64,000 bases of DNA, taken from contig NZ_JMSZ01000021.1 of assembly GCF_000691225.1 (NCBI RefSeq), forward strand, positions 1 to 64,000, written 5' to 3'. The notes under the pieces were generated by a model. It was not told where the DNA came from and made no database searches. It saw only the letters and a list, made by a program, of their open reading frames with translations. This DNA is from Nitrincola lacisaponensis (GTDB taxonomy: Bacteria > Pseudomonadota > Gammaproteobacteria > Pseudomonadales > Balneatricaceae). Shown here piece after piece: positions 1 to 9,462 of this stretch; position 1 is the first letter of the stretch, and the number at the start of each line of letters is the position of its first letter. A program made the translations under genes and the position numbers.

Positions 1-9
1 ATTCATCAA

Positions 10-714
10 ATGCTGTTTCGGGAGGAATATATTATTTCTTCTTTTCATTCGGCTGAAGATCCAAATAATCCCGGGTTCACAAGAACAGGGCGATCATATG
101 AAGAGTTTAAAACTATTCAGCTTGAAGGTCATGGCCGTGGCATAGGGTGGGGCCTGTTTGTTATAGGTTTGCTAGTGGTCCCCTGGATTTTATTCAATAT
201 CAGCGTTCAAAACCCTGTCCGCTTTGATCGTAAGCGTCGCATTGTGTACACCTGGTCACGTGGGTGTTTTATGTGCATTCAGTTGCCGGAAAACACTGAT
301 GATCCACTAGCGCAGATCCGTGCCCATGTCCCACATGCGCCCAAAGTTAAGGACCCTTATAATCCCGACGGTGCTCTGGTGTTTTGGCTGCCGTTTCCGA
401 AAAAAGAAGCCAATATGCCGATCGGTGTGGGTGCTAATTGCTTCATCGCACGAGCAGCGATCCGCTATCAGGCGCATTATCTGCGGGAGTTCATCGCCGA
501 TTTTATGACCAGCCCGGACCCACAATGGCTGAATCAGTTGGGATCGAAGCGTAAACCCAAGTATGTTCTGTGGATGGATTACTTCTTTTACAATATCGCC
601 CGATTGCAACTACTGCCACAGTTTGCATTCAAAAAACGCAAAACTGAAAAGGCGATTGAAGAATTTATGCAGAATCCACGTACAGAGTTGTACACCAAGG
701 ATATGCCCTATTGA
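10..714 (+). CDS. Membrane-anchored hypothetical protein, probably 5'-truncated
   Basis: I see a 234-residue protein with one clear membrane segment at about residues 42-64, followed by a soluble part containing VRFDRKRRIVY. The frame stays open to the window edge upstream of the ATG, and the ATG lacks room for a visible ribosome site, so the real start may lie outside the window. The layout (membrane segment, then a short FDRKRR block, then an aromatic-rich C-terminus) resembles DUF6708-type proteins that often travel with type VI secretion or other accessory genes; this is a weak family impression, not a firm assignment. No catalytic motif is visible. The next gene on the same strand, 60 nt downstream, is also a membrane protein of unknown role, so the two may form a unit. 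Confidence 0.6.
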   Translation: MLFREEYIISSFHSAEDPNNPGFTRTGRSYEEFKTIQLEGHGRGIGWGLFVIGLLVVPWILFNISVQNPVRFDRKRRIVYTWSRGCFMCIQLPENTDDPLAQIRAHVPHAPKVKDPYNPDGALVFWLPFPKKEANMPIGVGANCFIARAAIRYQAHYLREFIADFMTSPDPQWLNQLGSKRKPKYVLWMDYFFYNIARLQLLPQFAFKKRKTEKAIEEFMQNPRTELYTKDMPY

Positions 715-774
715 TGGGGTGGGGCGGTTGTTGAGGACATAGAAAAGGATATTTTTAAAATCACGGAGATCTAT

Positions 775-1293
775 ATGTCAGTATATACTGTTTTAAGAGT
801 TGAAAGTGTTAAGGATGGTGGGGCGGGTCATCAGGTTGGCTTGCAGAAGGGAGATATATTGCAAAAATATAACGACTATAAAATCACCAGTCATGCCAGT
901 TTAGTTATTGCAAGTAGAAAACATAATGATCCTGATAAACCGGTTGTTTTGAGTGTTAATAGATCGGGGCAGGATTTGACTTTAAATGTTCAGCATGGAA
1001 AGTTAGGTGTTTCTTTTGAAGAGATTTTTACGTCATTAGATAATGAAAAGGTTGTGGAGTCGAAAGATAAGTCACTTATTAAAATCCTGAGTGTTGTTGC
1101 GTATGCATTTTTGATACTAGGTATTATCTCAAGTGGATTGGCATTTATTGCTTATGCTGATTCTTTTGAAATTGTAGCACTGCTTGCAGGTGTCGCTTTG
1201 TTAATTCAGAGTGTGACGGTTTTTTCTTTGCTAAAAGTTATTGCGGTAATGGCATTAGAGGTTAAAGATATTAAGTATCAGGTTTGTAAGTGA
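775..1293 (+). CDS. PDZ-like domain protein with two C-terminal membrane helices
   Basis: The 172-residue protein begins with a PDZ-like fold (residues about 5-75): the stretch GGAGHQVGLQKGDIL fits the PDZ pattern of a glycine-rich loop followed by a hydrophobic GDI(L/V) turn. A linker is followed by two hydrophobic segments at roughly 100-122 and 128-155. There is no protease domain, so it is not a DegP- or RseP-type enzyme as it stands; it may bind peptides or act as a membrane scaffold. The start has a good ribosome site (GGAG about 8 nt upstream). The gene is clearly more AT-rich than the metabolic genes that follow, which hints at foreign origin together with its upstream neighbour. Function unknown. 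Confidence 0.6.
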   Translation: MSVYTVLRVESVKDGGAGHQVGLQKGDILQKYNDYKITSHASLVIASRKHNDPDKPVVLSVNRSGQDLTLNVQHGKLGVSFEEIFTSLDNEKVVESKDKSLIKILSVVAYAFLILGIISSGLAFIAYADSFEIVALLAGVALLIQSVTVFSLLKVIAVMALEVKDIKYQVCK

Positions 1294-1301
1294 TAATGTG
1301 G

Positions 1302-1382
1302 TATTTATGTCGCAATCATCTCATACAGCGACGTACATAAATAACTCCTGTCATGTCTGCATCCCTACACTGCAGGGTGTAG
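1302..1382 (+). promoter_or_regulatory. Two inverted repeats upstream of fdhA
   Basis: TATTTATGT at 1302-1310 is mirrored by ACATAAATA at 1335-1343, and CTACAC at 1365-1370 is mirrored by GTGTAG at 1377-1382. The first could end transcription of the upstream gene, though no T-run follows; the second, about 45 nt before the fdhA start, is placed like an operator. TTGACC at 1390-1395 is too close to the start codon to be a usable -35. Assignment is inference. Confidence 0.3.
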
Positions 1383-1425
1383 TACGTTCTTGACCCGCTA
1401 AAATAAACATAAATGGAGAAAAGCG

Positions 1426-2625
1426 ATGGCTATTTCTACCGGAAATCGCGGTGTTGTGTACACTGGCCCAGGAGAAGTTGAAGTTCGCTCGATTGCCTTT
1501 CCTGAACTGTCTATCGGCAAGCGCCAATGTCAACATGGTGTTATTCTTAAAGTCCTCACAACCAATATTTGTGGCAGTGACCAGCATATGGTTCGCGGTC
1601 GCACCACGGCACCTTCGGGCCTTGTTCTGGGGCATGAGATCACAGGTGAAATTATCGAATGTGGTCGGGATGTCGAATTCCTTAAGGTCGGTGACATTGT
1701 CTCTGTGCCTTTTAATATCGCATGCGGCCGCTGTCGCAACTGCAAGGAAGGCCGGACAGGCATCTGTCTGAATGTTAACCCTGCACGTCCCGGCGCAGCT
1801 TATGGCTATGTCGATATGGGTGGATGGGTAGGTGGTCAGGCTGAGTATGTGATGGTGCCTTATGCCGACTTTAATCTGCTCAAATTCCCGGATTCAGATC
1901 AGGCGCGCGAGAAAATTCGTGATTTGACTCTGTTGTCAGATATTTTTCCAACCGGTTTTCATGGCTGCGTGACGGCAGGTGTCGGGCCGGGTTCAACGGT
2001 ATACATTGCCGGGGCAGGGCCTGTCGGGCTTGCGGCGGCAGTCTCTGCACAGTTGCTGGGTGCGGCCTGCGTAATTGTCGGGGATATGATTCCGGATCGT
2101 CTGGCACAGGCAAAAAGCTTCGGATGCGAGACGATTGATCTTCGACAGGATGCCGAGTTGCCTGAGCTGTTGGAGCAGATCCTGGGCGTGCCTGAGGTCG
2201 ATGCAGCAGTCGATTGTGTTGGCTTTGAAGCACGCTGCCATGGTCACTGTCATCATGAAGAAAGGCCTGCAGCGGTATTGAACTCGATGATGGATATTAC
2301 CCGTGCGGGTGGCCAGATCGGTATACCGGGCCTGTATGTCACAGAAGATCCCGGCGCAACGGATGATGCCGCCAGGCATGGCAGTCTGAGCATGCGCTTT
2401 GGACTGGGTTGGGCTAAATCCCACTCCTTCCATACCGGTCAGTGTCCGGTCATGAAATACCACCGTCAGTTGATGCAGGCGATTCTGTTCGACAAGGTTC
2501 AGATTGCCAAAGCGGTTAACGTTCAGGTGATTTCACTGGATGATGCGCCCAAGGGCTATGCAGACTTTGATGGCGGCGCGGCGAAGAAATTTGTGATCGA
2601 TCCTCACCGGTTGTTTGCGGCCTAA
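1426..2625 (+). CDS. fdhA: Formaldehyde dehydrogenase, glutathione-independent
   Basis: A 399-residue zinc-dependent medium-chain dehydrogenase that matches the Pseudomonas putida FdhA type, which oxidises formaldehyde to formate with tightly bound NAD and needs no glutathione. Visible features are the catalytic zinc region NICGSDQH (Cys about 49) and GHE near 70, the structural zinc cluster ACGRCRNCKEGRTGIC (four cysteines), and the Rossmann motif GAGPVGLAAA at about 190. The long C-terminal part with the HGHCHHE loop is typical of this subgroup. The start follows GGAG at 1414-1417. The gene stands alone with a terminator just after it. Its likely role is detoxifying formaldehyde from demethylation of methylated osmolytes or C1 compounds; that link is inference. 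Confidence 0.93.
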   Translation: MAISTGNRGVVYTGPGEVEVRSIAFPELSIGKRQCQHGVILKVLTTNICGSDQHMVRGRTTAPSGLVLGHEITGEIIECGRDVEFLKVGDIVSVPFNIACGRCRNCKEGRTGICLNVNPARPGAAYGYVDMGGWVGGQAEYVMVPYADFNLLKFPDSDQAREKIRDLTLLSDIFPTGFHGCVTAGVGPGSTVYIAGAGPVGLAAAVSAQLLGAACVIVGDMIPDRLAQAKSFGCETIDLRQDAELPELLEQILGVPEVDAAVDCVGFEARCHGHCHHEERPAAVLNSMMDITRAGGQIGIPGLYVTEDPGATDDAARHGSLSMRFGLGWAKSHSFHTGQCPVMKYHRQLMQAILFDKVQIAKAVNVQVISLDDAPKGYADFDGGAAKKFVIDPHRLFAA

Positions 2626-2664
2626 GCGCTTCTCGTTGCTGACCTTGTACCTTGTCACCTCTTG

Positions 2665-2688
2665 AAAGGCCTTTACGGGCCTTTTTTT
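2665..2688 (+). terminator. Rho-independent terminator after fdhA
   Basis: AAAGGCC at 2665-2671 pairs with GGCCTTT at 2678-2684 around a short loop, and the T-run continues to 2688. It lies 40 nt after the fdhA stop. Confidence 0.8.
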
Positions 2689-2732
2689 ATGCTGTTCATC
2701 ACCTCCTGAAGCAAGCCTCTTGCGCAAAAAAA

Positions 2733-2741
2733 TGCGATAAT
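2733..2741 (+). promoter_or_regulatory. Possible extended -10 promoter for the OsmC-YcaO gene
   Basis: TGCGATAAT forms a TG-N extended -10 element 50 nt before the start codon. No good -35 is seen at the expected distance. Confidence 0.35.
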
Positions 2742-2790
2742 GTGCGGTTTCGCCAAAAGCTCCGTCTAATCCCAATCCGGTACCCCGCTC

Positions 2791-4971
2791 ATGGAAATCA
2801 AAGTTAACTTTCTCGACAATCTCAGACTTGAGGCCAAGTTTGACGACTTTACAGTCATCACTGACCAGCCGATTCGTTACAAAGGGGATGGTTCAGCGCC
2901 CAGCCCCTTCGATTATTTTCTGGCGTCCTCAGCGCTGTGTGCGGCGTATTTTGTGCGGGTTTACTGTTTGGCGCGCAATATCCCGACAGAGAATATCCGT
3001 TTGTCGCAGAATAATATTGTCGACCCTGAGAACCGTTACAACCAGATTTTCAAAATTCAGGTGGAGTTGCCGGAGAGTATTTCAGACAAGGATCGTGAAG
3101 GGATTTTGCGTTCGATCGATCGTTGTACTGTGAAAAAAGTGGTACAGACGGGGCCGGTGTTTGAGATCGACACGGTTGAGAATCTGGATGAAGATGCGCA
3201 GGCGCTGTTGATGGTCAAACCGGAAGGGGAGTCCAGTACCTTTATTCCGGGTAAGGATCTGCCGCTGGAGCAGACCATTGCCAATATGACCGCGATTCTG
3301 GCTGACCTGGGTATGAAGATTGAGATTGCCTCCTGGCGCAATCTGGTGCCGCATGTCTGGTCGCTGCATATCCGTGATGCCGCATCGCCGATGTGTTTTA
3401 CCAATGGTAAAGGTTCCACCAAAGAGAGTGCGCTGTGTTCGGCGCTGGGCGAGTTTATTGAGCGTTTGAGCTGTAACTTTTTCTACAACGATCAGTTCTT
3501 CGGTGAAGAGATCGCCAATAGCGACTTTGTCCATTATCCGAATGAAAAGTGGTTCAAGCCGGGCGTCGATGATGCCCTGCCTGAGGGGCTGCTGGATGAG
3601 CATTGTCTGGCGATCTATAACCCGGATGATGAGTTGCGTGCTTCCAACCTGATTGATACCAATTCCGGTAATGTGGCGCGGGGTATCTGTGCGCTGCCGT
3701 TTGTGCGCCAGTCTGATGAGGCGGTGGTGTATTTCCCGTCTAACCTGATTGAGAACCTCTATCTCAGTAATGGTATGAGTGCAGGCAACACGCTGTATGA
3801 GGCCCAGGTGCAGTGTTTGTCGGAGATTTTTGAGCGGGCAGTCAAGCGTCAGATTATTGAAGAAGAGCTGGCCTTGCCGGATGTGCCGCCATCGGTACTG
3901 GCGAAGTATCCGGCGATTGTTGAGGGTATCCAGGCCCTGGAAGCGCAAGGCTTTCCGGTATTGGTCAAGGATGCGTCACTGGGTGGCCAGTTCCCGGTCG
4001 CCTGTGTGACTTTGATGAATCCGCGTACGGGGGGTGTCTTTGCGTCCTTTGGTGCGCATCCGACACTGGAAGTGGCGCTGGAGCGCAGTTTGACGGAGCT
4101 GTTGCAGGGTCGCAGCCTGGAAGGTCTGAATGATTTCCAGCCACCGACCTTTAACAGTCTGGCGGTGACGGAACCGAACAATTTTGTGGAGCACTTTATC
4201 GATTCTTCCGGGGTGATCTCCTGGCGCTTCTTCAGTGACAAGGCAGATTTCGAGTTCTGTGAGTGGGACTTCAGTGGTTCCAATCAGCAGGAGTCCGAGA
4301 CACTGTTCGGGATTCTTGAAGCCATGGGGCATGAAGTCTATATGGCTGTACATCAGGATCTGGGCGCTCCCGTGTGCCGTATTCTGGTGCCGGGTTACTC
4401 TGAGGTTTATCCGGTGGATGATCTGGTGTGGGATAACACCAATAAAGCGCTGTTGTTCCGCGAAGATATTCTTAACCTGCATCGTTTGACCGACACGCAA
4501 CTGGCAGATCTGCTGGAGCGTCTGGAGGAGAGCCAGCAGGATGAATATATGGATATCATCACCCTGATTGGCATCGAGTTCGATGAGAATACCCCTTGGG
4601 GGCAGTTGACGATTCTGGAGTTGAAACTGTTGATTCATCTGGCCTTGGGCCAGCATGAAGAGGCGCTGGAGCGGGTGGAGCATTTTCTGCAATACAACAC
4701 CAACACGGTTGAACGCGGGCTGTTTTACCGTGCCGTGAATGCAGTGCTGGAAATAGAGCTGGATGACAGTCTGTCTCTGGATGATTTTTTACCGAATCTG
4801 CAGCGCATGTTTGGTGAACAGACGATGCAGGCGGTAGTGGGATCAGTTAACGGTGACGTGCGTTTTTACGGTCTGACACCCACCAATATGCAGCTGGAAG
4901 GGCTGGATAAGCACTTGCGCCTGATCGAGAGCTACAAAAAACTCCATGCCGCCAGAGCGGCTGCAGGTTAA
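2791..4971 (+). CDS. OsmC-YcaO fusion protein
   Basis: The 726-residue protein joins an OsmC-like domain (about 1-135) to a YcaO domain (about 185-560) and a helical C-terminal part rich in Glu and Leu (about 570-726). The YcaO ATP-binding signature is seen in the block ALGEFIERLSC near residue 220 and in QVQCLSEIFERAVKRQ near 345. YcaO enzymes activate amide backbones with ATP; family members make azolines, thioamides, or help RimO methylthiolate ribosomal protein S12 (E. coli YcaO). The C-terminus lacks the proline-rich tail of azoline-forming enzymes, so a role in natural-product cyclisation is unlikely, and no precursor peptide or partner gene is nearby. Fused OsmC-YcaO proteins of this length are widespread in marine gammaproteobacteria. 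The 3' end overlaps the convergent diguanylate cyclase gene by 4 nt. Confidence 0.88.
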   Translation: MEIKVNFLDNLRLEAKFDDFTVITDQPIRYKGDGSAPSPFDYFLASSALCAAYFVRVYCLARNIPTENIRLSQNNIVDPENRYNQIFKIQVELPESISDKDREGILRSIDRCTVKKVVQTGPVFEIDTVENLDEDAQALLMVKPEGESSTFIPGKDLPLEQTIANMTAILADLGMKIEIASWRNLVPHVWSLHIRDAASPMCFTNGKGSTKESALCSALGEFIERLSCNFFYNDQFFGEEIANSDFVHYPNEKWFKPGVDDALPEGLLDEHCLAIYNPDDELRASNLIDTNSGNVARGICALPFVRQSDEAVVYFPSNLIENLYLSNGMSAGNTLYEAQVQCLSEIFERAVKRQIIEEELALPDVPPSVLAKYPAIVEGIQALEAQGFPVLVKDASLGGQFPVACVTLMNPRTGGVFASFGAHPTLEVALERSLTELLQGRSLEGLNDFQPPTFNSLAVTEPNNFVEHFIDSSGVISWRFFSDKADFEFCEWDFSGSNQQESETLFGILEAMGHEVYMAVHQDLGAPVCRILVPGYSEVYPVDDLVWDNTNKALLFREDILNLHRLTDTQLADLLERLEESQQDEYMDIITLIGIEFDENTPWGQLTILELKLLIHLALGQHEEALERVEHFLQYNTNTVERGLFYRAVNAVLEIELDDSLSLDDFLPNLQRMFGEQTMQAVVGSVNGDVRFYGLTPTNMQLEGLDKHLRLIESYKKLHAARAAAG

Positions 4972-6746
4972 AGGCTTTTGTGGGCATACATGGCGCGGTC
5001 CGCTTTCTGGAGCAGGGCGGATGCGCTGTCACCGTCCTGCGGGTAGCGGGCAACACCGAGGCTGGTGCTGATGCGGATTTCGATATCACCCAACTGGAAG
5101 GGTTGTTCGATTGCCTGAATCAGCTTCTCAGCAACATGACTGACTGCTTTTTGCTCAGCATGTGGCATGAGAACCACAAACTCATCGCCTCCAATGCGTG
5201 CCAGCGTATCTGAATTACGTAAATGACTTTGCAGACGTTCAGCCACCGCTTGCAGGAGCTGGTCACCCATTTCATGACCCCAGCGATCATTCACGGGTTT
5301 GAAACCATCCAGGTCGAGAAAAATCACGGCGAGGGTGTGTTGATAGCGCTGCGCCTGATTGAGCAACTGTTCCAGGCGATCCATCAGCAGGCGGCGGTTA
5401 GCCAGTCCGGTTAGCGGGTCGTGGTTGGCCAGATGCAGTATTTCCCGTTCCGCTTCCTTGCGCTTGGAGATGTCGGTGACAAAATTCAGCGTAGCGGGCT
5501 GGCCATACCAGTCTACGACAACACCACTGACCTGAACATCCAGCAGGCTCTGGTCCTGGCGCAGTAATTGCACTTCGTAACGTTGCGGGGCAGTTTCACC
5601 CTGTAGCCGCTTACGATAATTCTGTTCAATCAGGCCGCGGTCCGCAGGTGCAACCAGTTCCAAAAATGTAGGCAGGTTGGTCAGACTTGCGAGACTGTAT
5701 CCGGTCAGCTCCGCCAGACGGGGGTTCCCATACACCAACCGATCCTGCTGAATCACGGCGATGCCTTCATGGGCAGTATCGAGCAATGAACGATAAAAGT
5801 ATTCGCTTTCGCGCAGCCGGGTTTCGATCTGGTTTTTGTCTTCCAGCGTGTTCTCCAGCGTCTGTTTCAACTGTAGCAAGCGTCGGTGGGCGCGGAACTG
5901 CAACAAACCTATGGCTAATAGCAGACTGACAAGGGCGGCTGCACCGACCAGAACCCGTAAGGTCATTGTCCAGTCCTGCCGGTAGTGCATGGCAATCTGA
6001 ATATGCTGGTTAATGGCGGTGTTGATATCGGTTTCGGTCAGCGTGCCAACAGCCTGATCCAACTGCTCCAGCAGGCTGTTGTGCTCCTTTAAAACACCGA
6101 TGCGAAGCAGGTTTTTGTAGTCCGGGATTTCACCGGCGACTTTGAGATTGAACCAGCCCTCTTTGCGAATAGTGTAGGCCGCAACCGTCAGAGCCCGAAT
6201 GCTGGCGTCGGCGATGCCCCGATCCACCAGATCGAAGGCTTCATATTCTGAATCAACAGGGATGAGAGTGATCGCAGGATAATCACGCTTCACCCGCTCA
6301 TACACGGAGGTGCCCGCAGGGAGGGCTACGCGTTTTCCGGAAAGCTGTCGCAGATCCGAGATATAAGGGTGCTCGTTGCGGGTCACGACAACATTTGGAT
6401 CGATCAGATAGGGACGGGTAAAGTCCAGCCACTGGCTGCGGGCTTCAGTTTTATTCAATAAACCGATGATATCGCATTCGCCTGCCTGGGATTTTTTTAG
6501 CGTTTCATTCCAGTCGGCAGTCTGGACTATTTCGACCTTGAGCGCGGCCCGTTCAAAGATCAATCGCAGCAGATCTGCAGCGATCCCGATGAACTCACCT
6601 TCCGGAGTCAGTTTCTCCAGTGGCTCCCAGTCTGGGTCAACACACATCTGGACAGGTTGTTGTGTCCAGTCAGGTTCGGCGTGGCTGATTGTTGAGCCAA
6701 ACACAAGTGTACACAACACACAGGTGAGCAGGTGTTTGAAACTCAA
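4968..6746 (-). CDS. Diguanylate cyclase with periplasmic solute-binding and PAS sensor domains
   Basis: The 592-residue protein has a signal peptide (1-23), a type 3 solute-binding domain in the periplasm (about 30-250), a membrane helix (about 263-283), a short coiled coil, a PAS domain (about 310-425) and a GGDEF domain at the C-terminus. The active-site GGDEF at 519-523 is intact and an RNSD sequence placed five residues before it is a product-inhibition (RxxD) site, so it should make c-di-GMP and be feedback-controlled. The periplasmic domain suggests it senses a small polar ligand, perhaps an amino acid. The start is TTG: AGGAG lies 8 nt upstream, and the signal peptide requires this start. 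It is divergent from another c-di-GMP gene, with 229 nt between them. Confidence 0.9.
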   Translation of the reverse strand: MSFKHLLTCVLCTLVFGSTISHAEPDWTQQPVQMCVDPDWEPLEKLTPEGEFIGIAADLLRLIFERAALKVEIVQTADWNETLKKSQAGECDIIGLLNKTEARSQWLDFTRPYLIDPNVVVTRNEHPYISDLRQLSGKRVALPAGTSVYERVKRDYPAITLIPVDSEYEAFDLVDRGIADASIRALTVAAYTIRKEGWFNLKVAGEIPDYKNLLRIGVLKEHNSLLEQLDQAVGTLTETDINTAINQHIQIAMHYRQDWTMTLRVLVGAAALVSLLLAIGLLQFRAHRRLLQLKQTLENTLEDKNQIETRLRESEYFYRSLLDTAHEGIAVIQQDRLVYGNPRLAELTGYSLASLTNLPTFLELVAPADRGLIEQNYRKRLQGETAPQRYEVQLLRQDQSLLDVQVSGVVVDWYGQPATLNFVTDISKRKEAEREILHLANHDPLTGLANRRLLMDRLEQLLNQAQRYQHTLAVIFLDLDGFKPVNDRWGHEMGDQLLQAVAERLQSHLRNSDTLARIGGDEFVVLMPHAEQKAVSHVAEKLIQAIEQPFQLGDIEIRISTSLGVARYPQDGDSASALLQKADRAMYAHKSL

Positions 6747-6975
6747 GCAGTCGACTCCTGAAGGATGGGAAATCTGTTGTCACGGTTGTGCGGAGTATAT
6801 ATTAATCAGCTAATTCAGAAAAATATATTTCGGAATTTTTCAAACGGATAGTTGATTTTAATCATATAAAACCTATGGATTTTGAGTAATTCAAACAAAT
6901 TCTTTTTTTGTCGCTGTGTATTGGTTAGACTCGGGAACGCTGCAGAAAAAGTATAAGTAGTCACTGGAGCCGTCG
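6747..6975. promoter_or_regulatory. Divergent promoter region between two c-di-GMP genes
   Basis: This AT-rich 229-nt region must hold both promoters. TTGATTTTAATCAT at 6852-6865 differs from the FNR/Anr consensus TTGAT-N4-ATCAA at one position, but in such AT-rich DNA this may be chance. I could not fix -10 or -35 boxes with confidence. Confidence 0.3.
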
Positions 6976-9402
6976 TTGTCATCTAAATTATCGCTGCGTT
7001 TTATTTTGATTCTGGTCTTCCCGCTGATGCTGGTGTTGAGCAGTTTTGCATCAGTCGTTGCCAAGGGCCCTGCATTCGATCAGGTGTTCAGTGAATCCGG
7101 CGTCATGATGCTGTTGATTGAGCCAGAATCAGGACGCATCGTGGAAGCCAACAAGGCTGCAGCGGAGTTCTACGGTTATCCGCTGGATCAACTTCAACAG
7201 ATGACTATTCAGCAGATCAATACCTTTACTCCCGAGCAGGTGGCGCGAGAGCGTGCCGCTGCTGAGTCAGCCGGGCGCAATTACTTTATCTTCAGGCATC
7301 GTCTTGCCGATGGTGAGATTCGCACGGTTGAAGTGCATTCCCGTCCTTATCGTTTCAACGATCAGAATCTGCTTTTCTCTATTATTAATGATATCTCTCC
7401 TGGTCGGCATGCGGATCAGGATTTGTGGTATTACCAGGAGCAACTGGAAGCGCTGGTCGATGCCCAGGTTGAAGAAATTCAACGCAGTCGCTCATTTCAG
7501 TACTGGACGCTGATCGGTGCGTTGGTGATTCAGGGATTGGTAATCCTGCTGTTAATCATCAATATTCAGCGCAAACGTCAGTTGCAGCGTCAGCAGCAGC
7601 AAACAACCGAGGCGCTGACCAATCTGGCGACAACCTTTGCACCCTTGTCGGGTCAGGATTTTTATCAGGCGGTATCTCAGTATCTGGTTGAAAAACTCAA
7701 TGTCGATTATGTCTTTGTAGCCGCTTTGACTTGCGATGCCAGGCGTGCCGAGGTGCTGGCGGGCTGGGCTGATGGTAAACCCATACAACCCTTTGGTTAC
7801 TCACTGGAGGGAACCCCCTGTGCTGATGTCTACGATGCGCATCGTATGATCCGCGCTCAGGGAATTCAGCAGGCTTATCCTGACGATGCCCTGTTGGCGG
7901 AGTTGGGCGCAGAAGCCTATATTGGCAGTGTGCTACTGGACAAGCGTCAGCAACCGGTTGGTTTGCTGGTCGCATTAAGTCGTCAGCCGATGCATAACGC
8001 CCATTCAGCCGATACGCTGATGCAGCTCTATGTAGATCGTGTCAGTGCTGAAATGCAGCGCAGTGAAGTTGAGCAGCAATTGGCCCAGATGGCGCACTTT
8101 GATCCCTTGACGAGCCTGCCCAACCGGACATTGCTGGCGGATCGTCTTAAACATGCGATGGCTCAGGCGTTGCGACATGAACAGATGCTGGCCATCCTGT
8201 TTATCGACCTGGATGGTTTTAAAGCGGTGAATGACAGCCATAGCCATGCAGTGGGTGATCAGTTGCTGGTGAGTATTGCTGCCCGAATGAAACAGGTGAT
8301 ACGTGATGAAGATACACTGGCACGTTTAGGGGGCGATGAGTTTGTGGCGGTGTTGCAGCATTTACACAGCCCTAATGACAGTGTGAAGTTCCTGAATCGT
8401 TTATTGACGGTAATTTCTGAGCCGGTGCTATTGGATGATTTGGAGTTCAGTATTTCAGCCAGTATCGGGGTGGTGTTTTATCCCCAGCAGGAAGGGCTGG
8501 ATGCTGACCAGTTATTGCGCCAGGCTGATCAGGCAATGTATCAGGCCAAGCAGGCCGGCAAGAATCGCTACCATTTCTTTGATGTTGAGCGTGACCGGGC
8601 ATTGCGGGATCAGCATGAAGGCTTGTTGAGAATACGTCAGGCACTGGAAGAGGGCGAGCTTGAACTCTATTACCAGCCCAAGGTGAATATGCGCAGTCGA
8701 GAGGTGATCGGTGCAGAGGCCCTGATTCGCTGGAATCATCCTGAACGAGGTGTGCTACCGCCAGCCAGTTTCCTGCCACTGATTGAGAATCATGTCCTGG
8801 CAATCGATATCGGCTATTGGGTGTTGAATACCGCGCTGGATCAGATTCTGAGCTGGCGTGAGCAGGGTATCCATGTACCGGTCAGCGTGAATATCGATGC
8901 TATCCATCTGCAGCATCCGGGCTTTGTGGACCAACTGGCGTCTGCACTCAGCCAGCGTCCAGGCATTCAGCCGTTTGACTTGCAGTTGGAAATACTGGAA
9001 ACCACCGCGCTGGATGATGTCAAACAGGTATCCGGCATTATGCTGGCCTGTCAGCGTTTAGGTGTCGGCTTTGCACTGGACGATTTCGGGACAGGCTACT
9101 CGTCACTCACCTATCTGAAGCGTTTACCGGCTGAACTGTTGAAAATTGATCGCAGCTTTGTGCGTGATATGCTCGACGATCCGGAAGATCTGGCTATTCT
9201 GGATGGTGTGATACGTTTGGCGGGTGCATTTCAGCGACAGGTCATTGCTGAAGGGGTAGAAACCCAGGCACATTGTGATGAATTGTTGAAGCTGGGGTGT
9301 GAGTGGGGACAGGGATATGCAATTGCCCGCCCCATGCCCGCGTCCAGCCTGCCTGGCTGGTTAGCACAGTGGCTGCAATCTGAAAGCGTACCGTCTGCGT
9401 AG
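6976..9402 (+). CDS. Dual GGDEF-EAL c-di-GMP protein with PAS and GAF-like domains
   Basis: The 808-residue protein has an N-terminal hydrophobic signal or anchor (about 5-28), a PAS domain (about 35-140), a membrane helix (about 172-195), a GAF-like region (about 215-355), GGDEF (about 370-540) and EAL (about 550-800). GGDEF at 452-456 is intact with an RDED inhibition site five residues before it. The EAL motif at 581-583, DDFGTG and AEGVET are all present, so both synthesis and hydrolysis of c-di-GMP are chemically possible; the net direction cannot be told from sequence. The start is TTG with GGAG six nt upstream; an in-frame stop at 6958 excludes a longer form. The unusual PAS domain before the membrane helix suggests an extracytoplasmic sensor. 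Confidence 0.9.
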   Translation: MSSKLSLRFILILVFPLMLVLSSFASVVAKGPAFDQVFSESGVMMLLIEPESGRIVEANKAAAEFYGYPLDQLQQMTIQQINTFTPEQVARERAAAESAGRNYFIFRHRLADGEIRTVEVHSRPYRFNDQNLLFSIINDISPGRHADQDLWYYQEQLEALVDAQVEEIQRSRSFQYWTLIGALVIQGLVILLLIINIQRKRQLQRQQQQTTEALTNLATTFAPLSGQDFYQAVSQYLVEKLNVDYVFVAALTCDARRAEVLAGWADGKPIQPFGYSLEGTPCADVYDAHRMIRAQGIQQAYPDDALLAELGAEAYIGSVLLDKRQQPVGLLVALSRQPMHNAHSADTLMQLYVDRVSAEMQRSEVEQQLAQMAHFDPLTSLPNRTLLADRLKHAMAQALRHEQMLAILFIDLDGFKAVNDSHSHAVGDQLLVSIAARMKQVIRDEDTLARLGGDEFVAVLQHLHSPNDSVKFLNRLLTVISEPVLLDDLEFSISASIGVVFYPQQEGLDADQLLRQADQAMYQAKQAGKNRYHFFDVERDRALRDQHEGLLRIRQALEEGELELYYQPKVNMRSREVIGAEALIRWNHPERGVLPPASFLPLIENHVLAIDIGYWVLNTALDQILSWREQGIHVPVSVNIDAIHLQHPGFVDQLASALSQRPGIQPFDLQLEILETTALDDVKQVSGIMLACQRLGVGFALDDFGTGYSSLTYLKRLPAELLKIDRSFVRDMLDDPEDLAILDGVIRLAGAFQRQVIAEGVETQAHCDELLKLGCEWGQGYAIARPMPASSLPGWLAQWLQSESVPSA

Positions 9403-9462
9403 CATTAAACGCTTAATTCTTATACTCTATAAGACTTCCCTTATATTCAGTGCCGAGATGTT

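Noticed and set aside
3082-4692. Long minus-strand frames across the OsmC-YcaO gene
   Set aside because: They follow the codon pattern of the real gene on the plus strand and contain no family motif.
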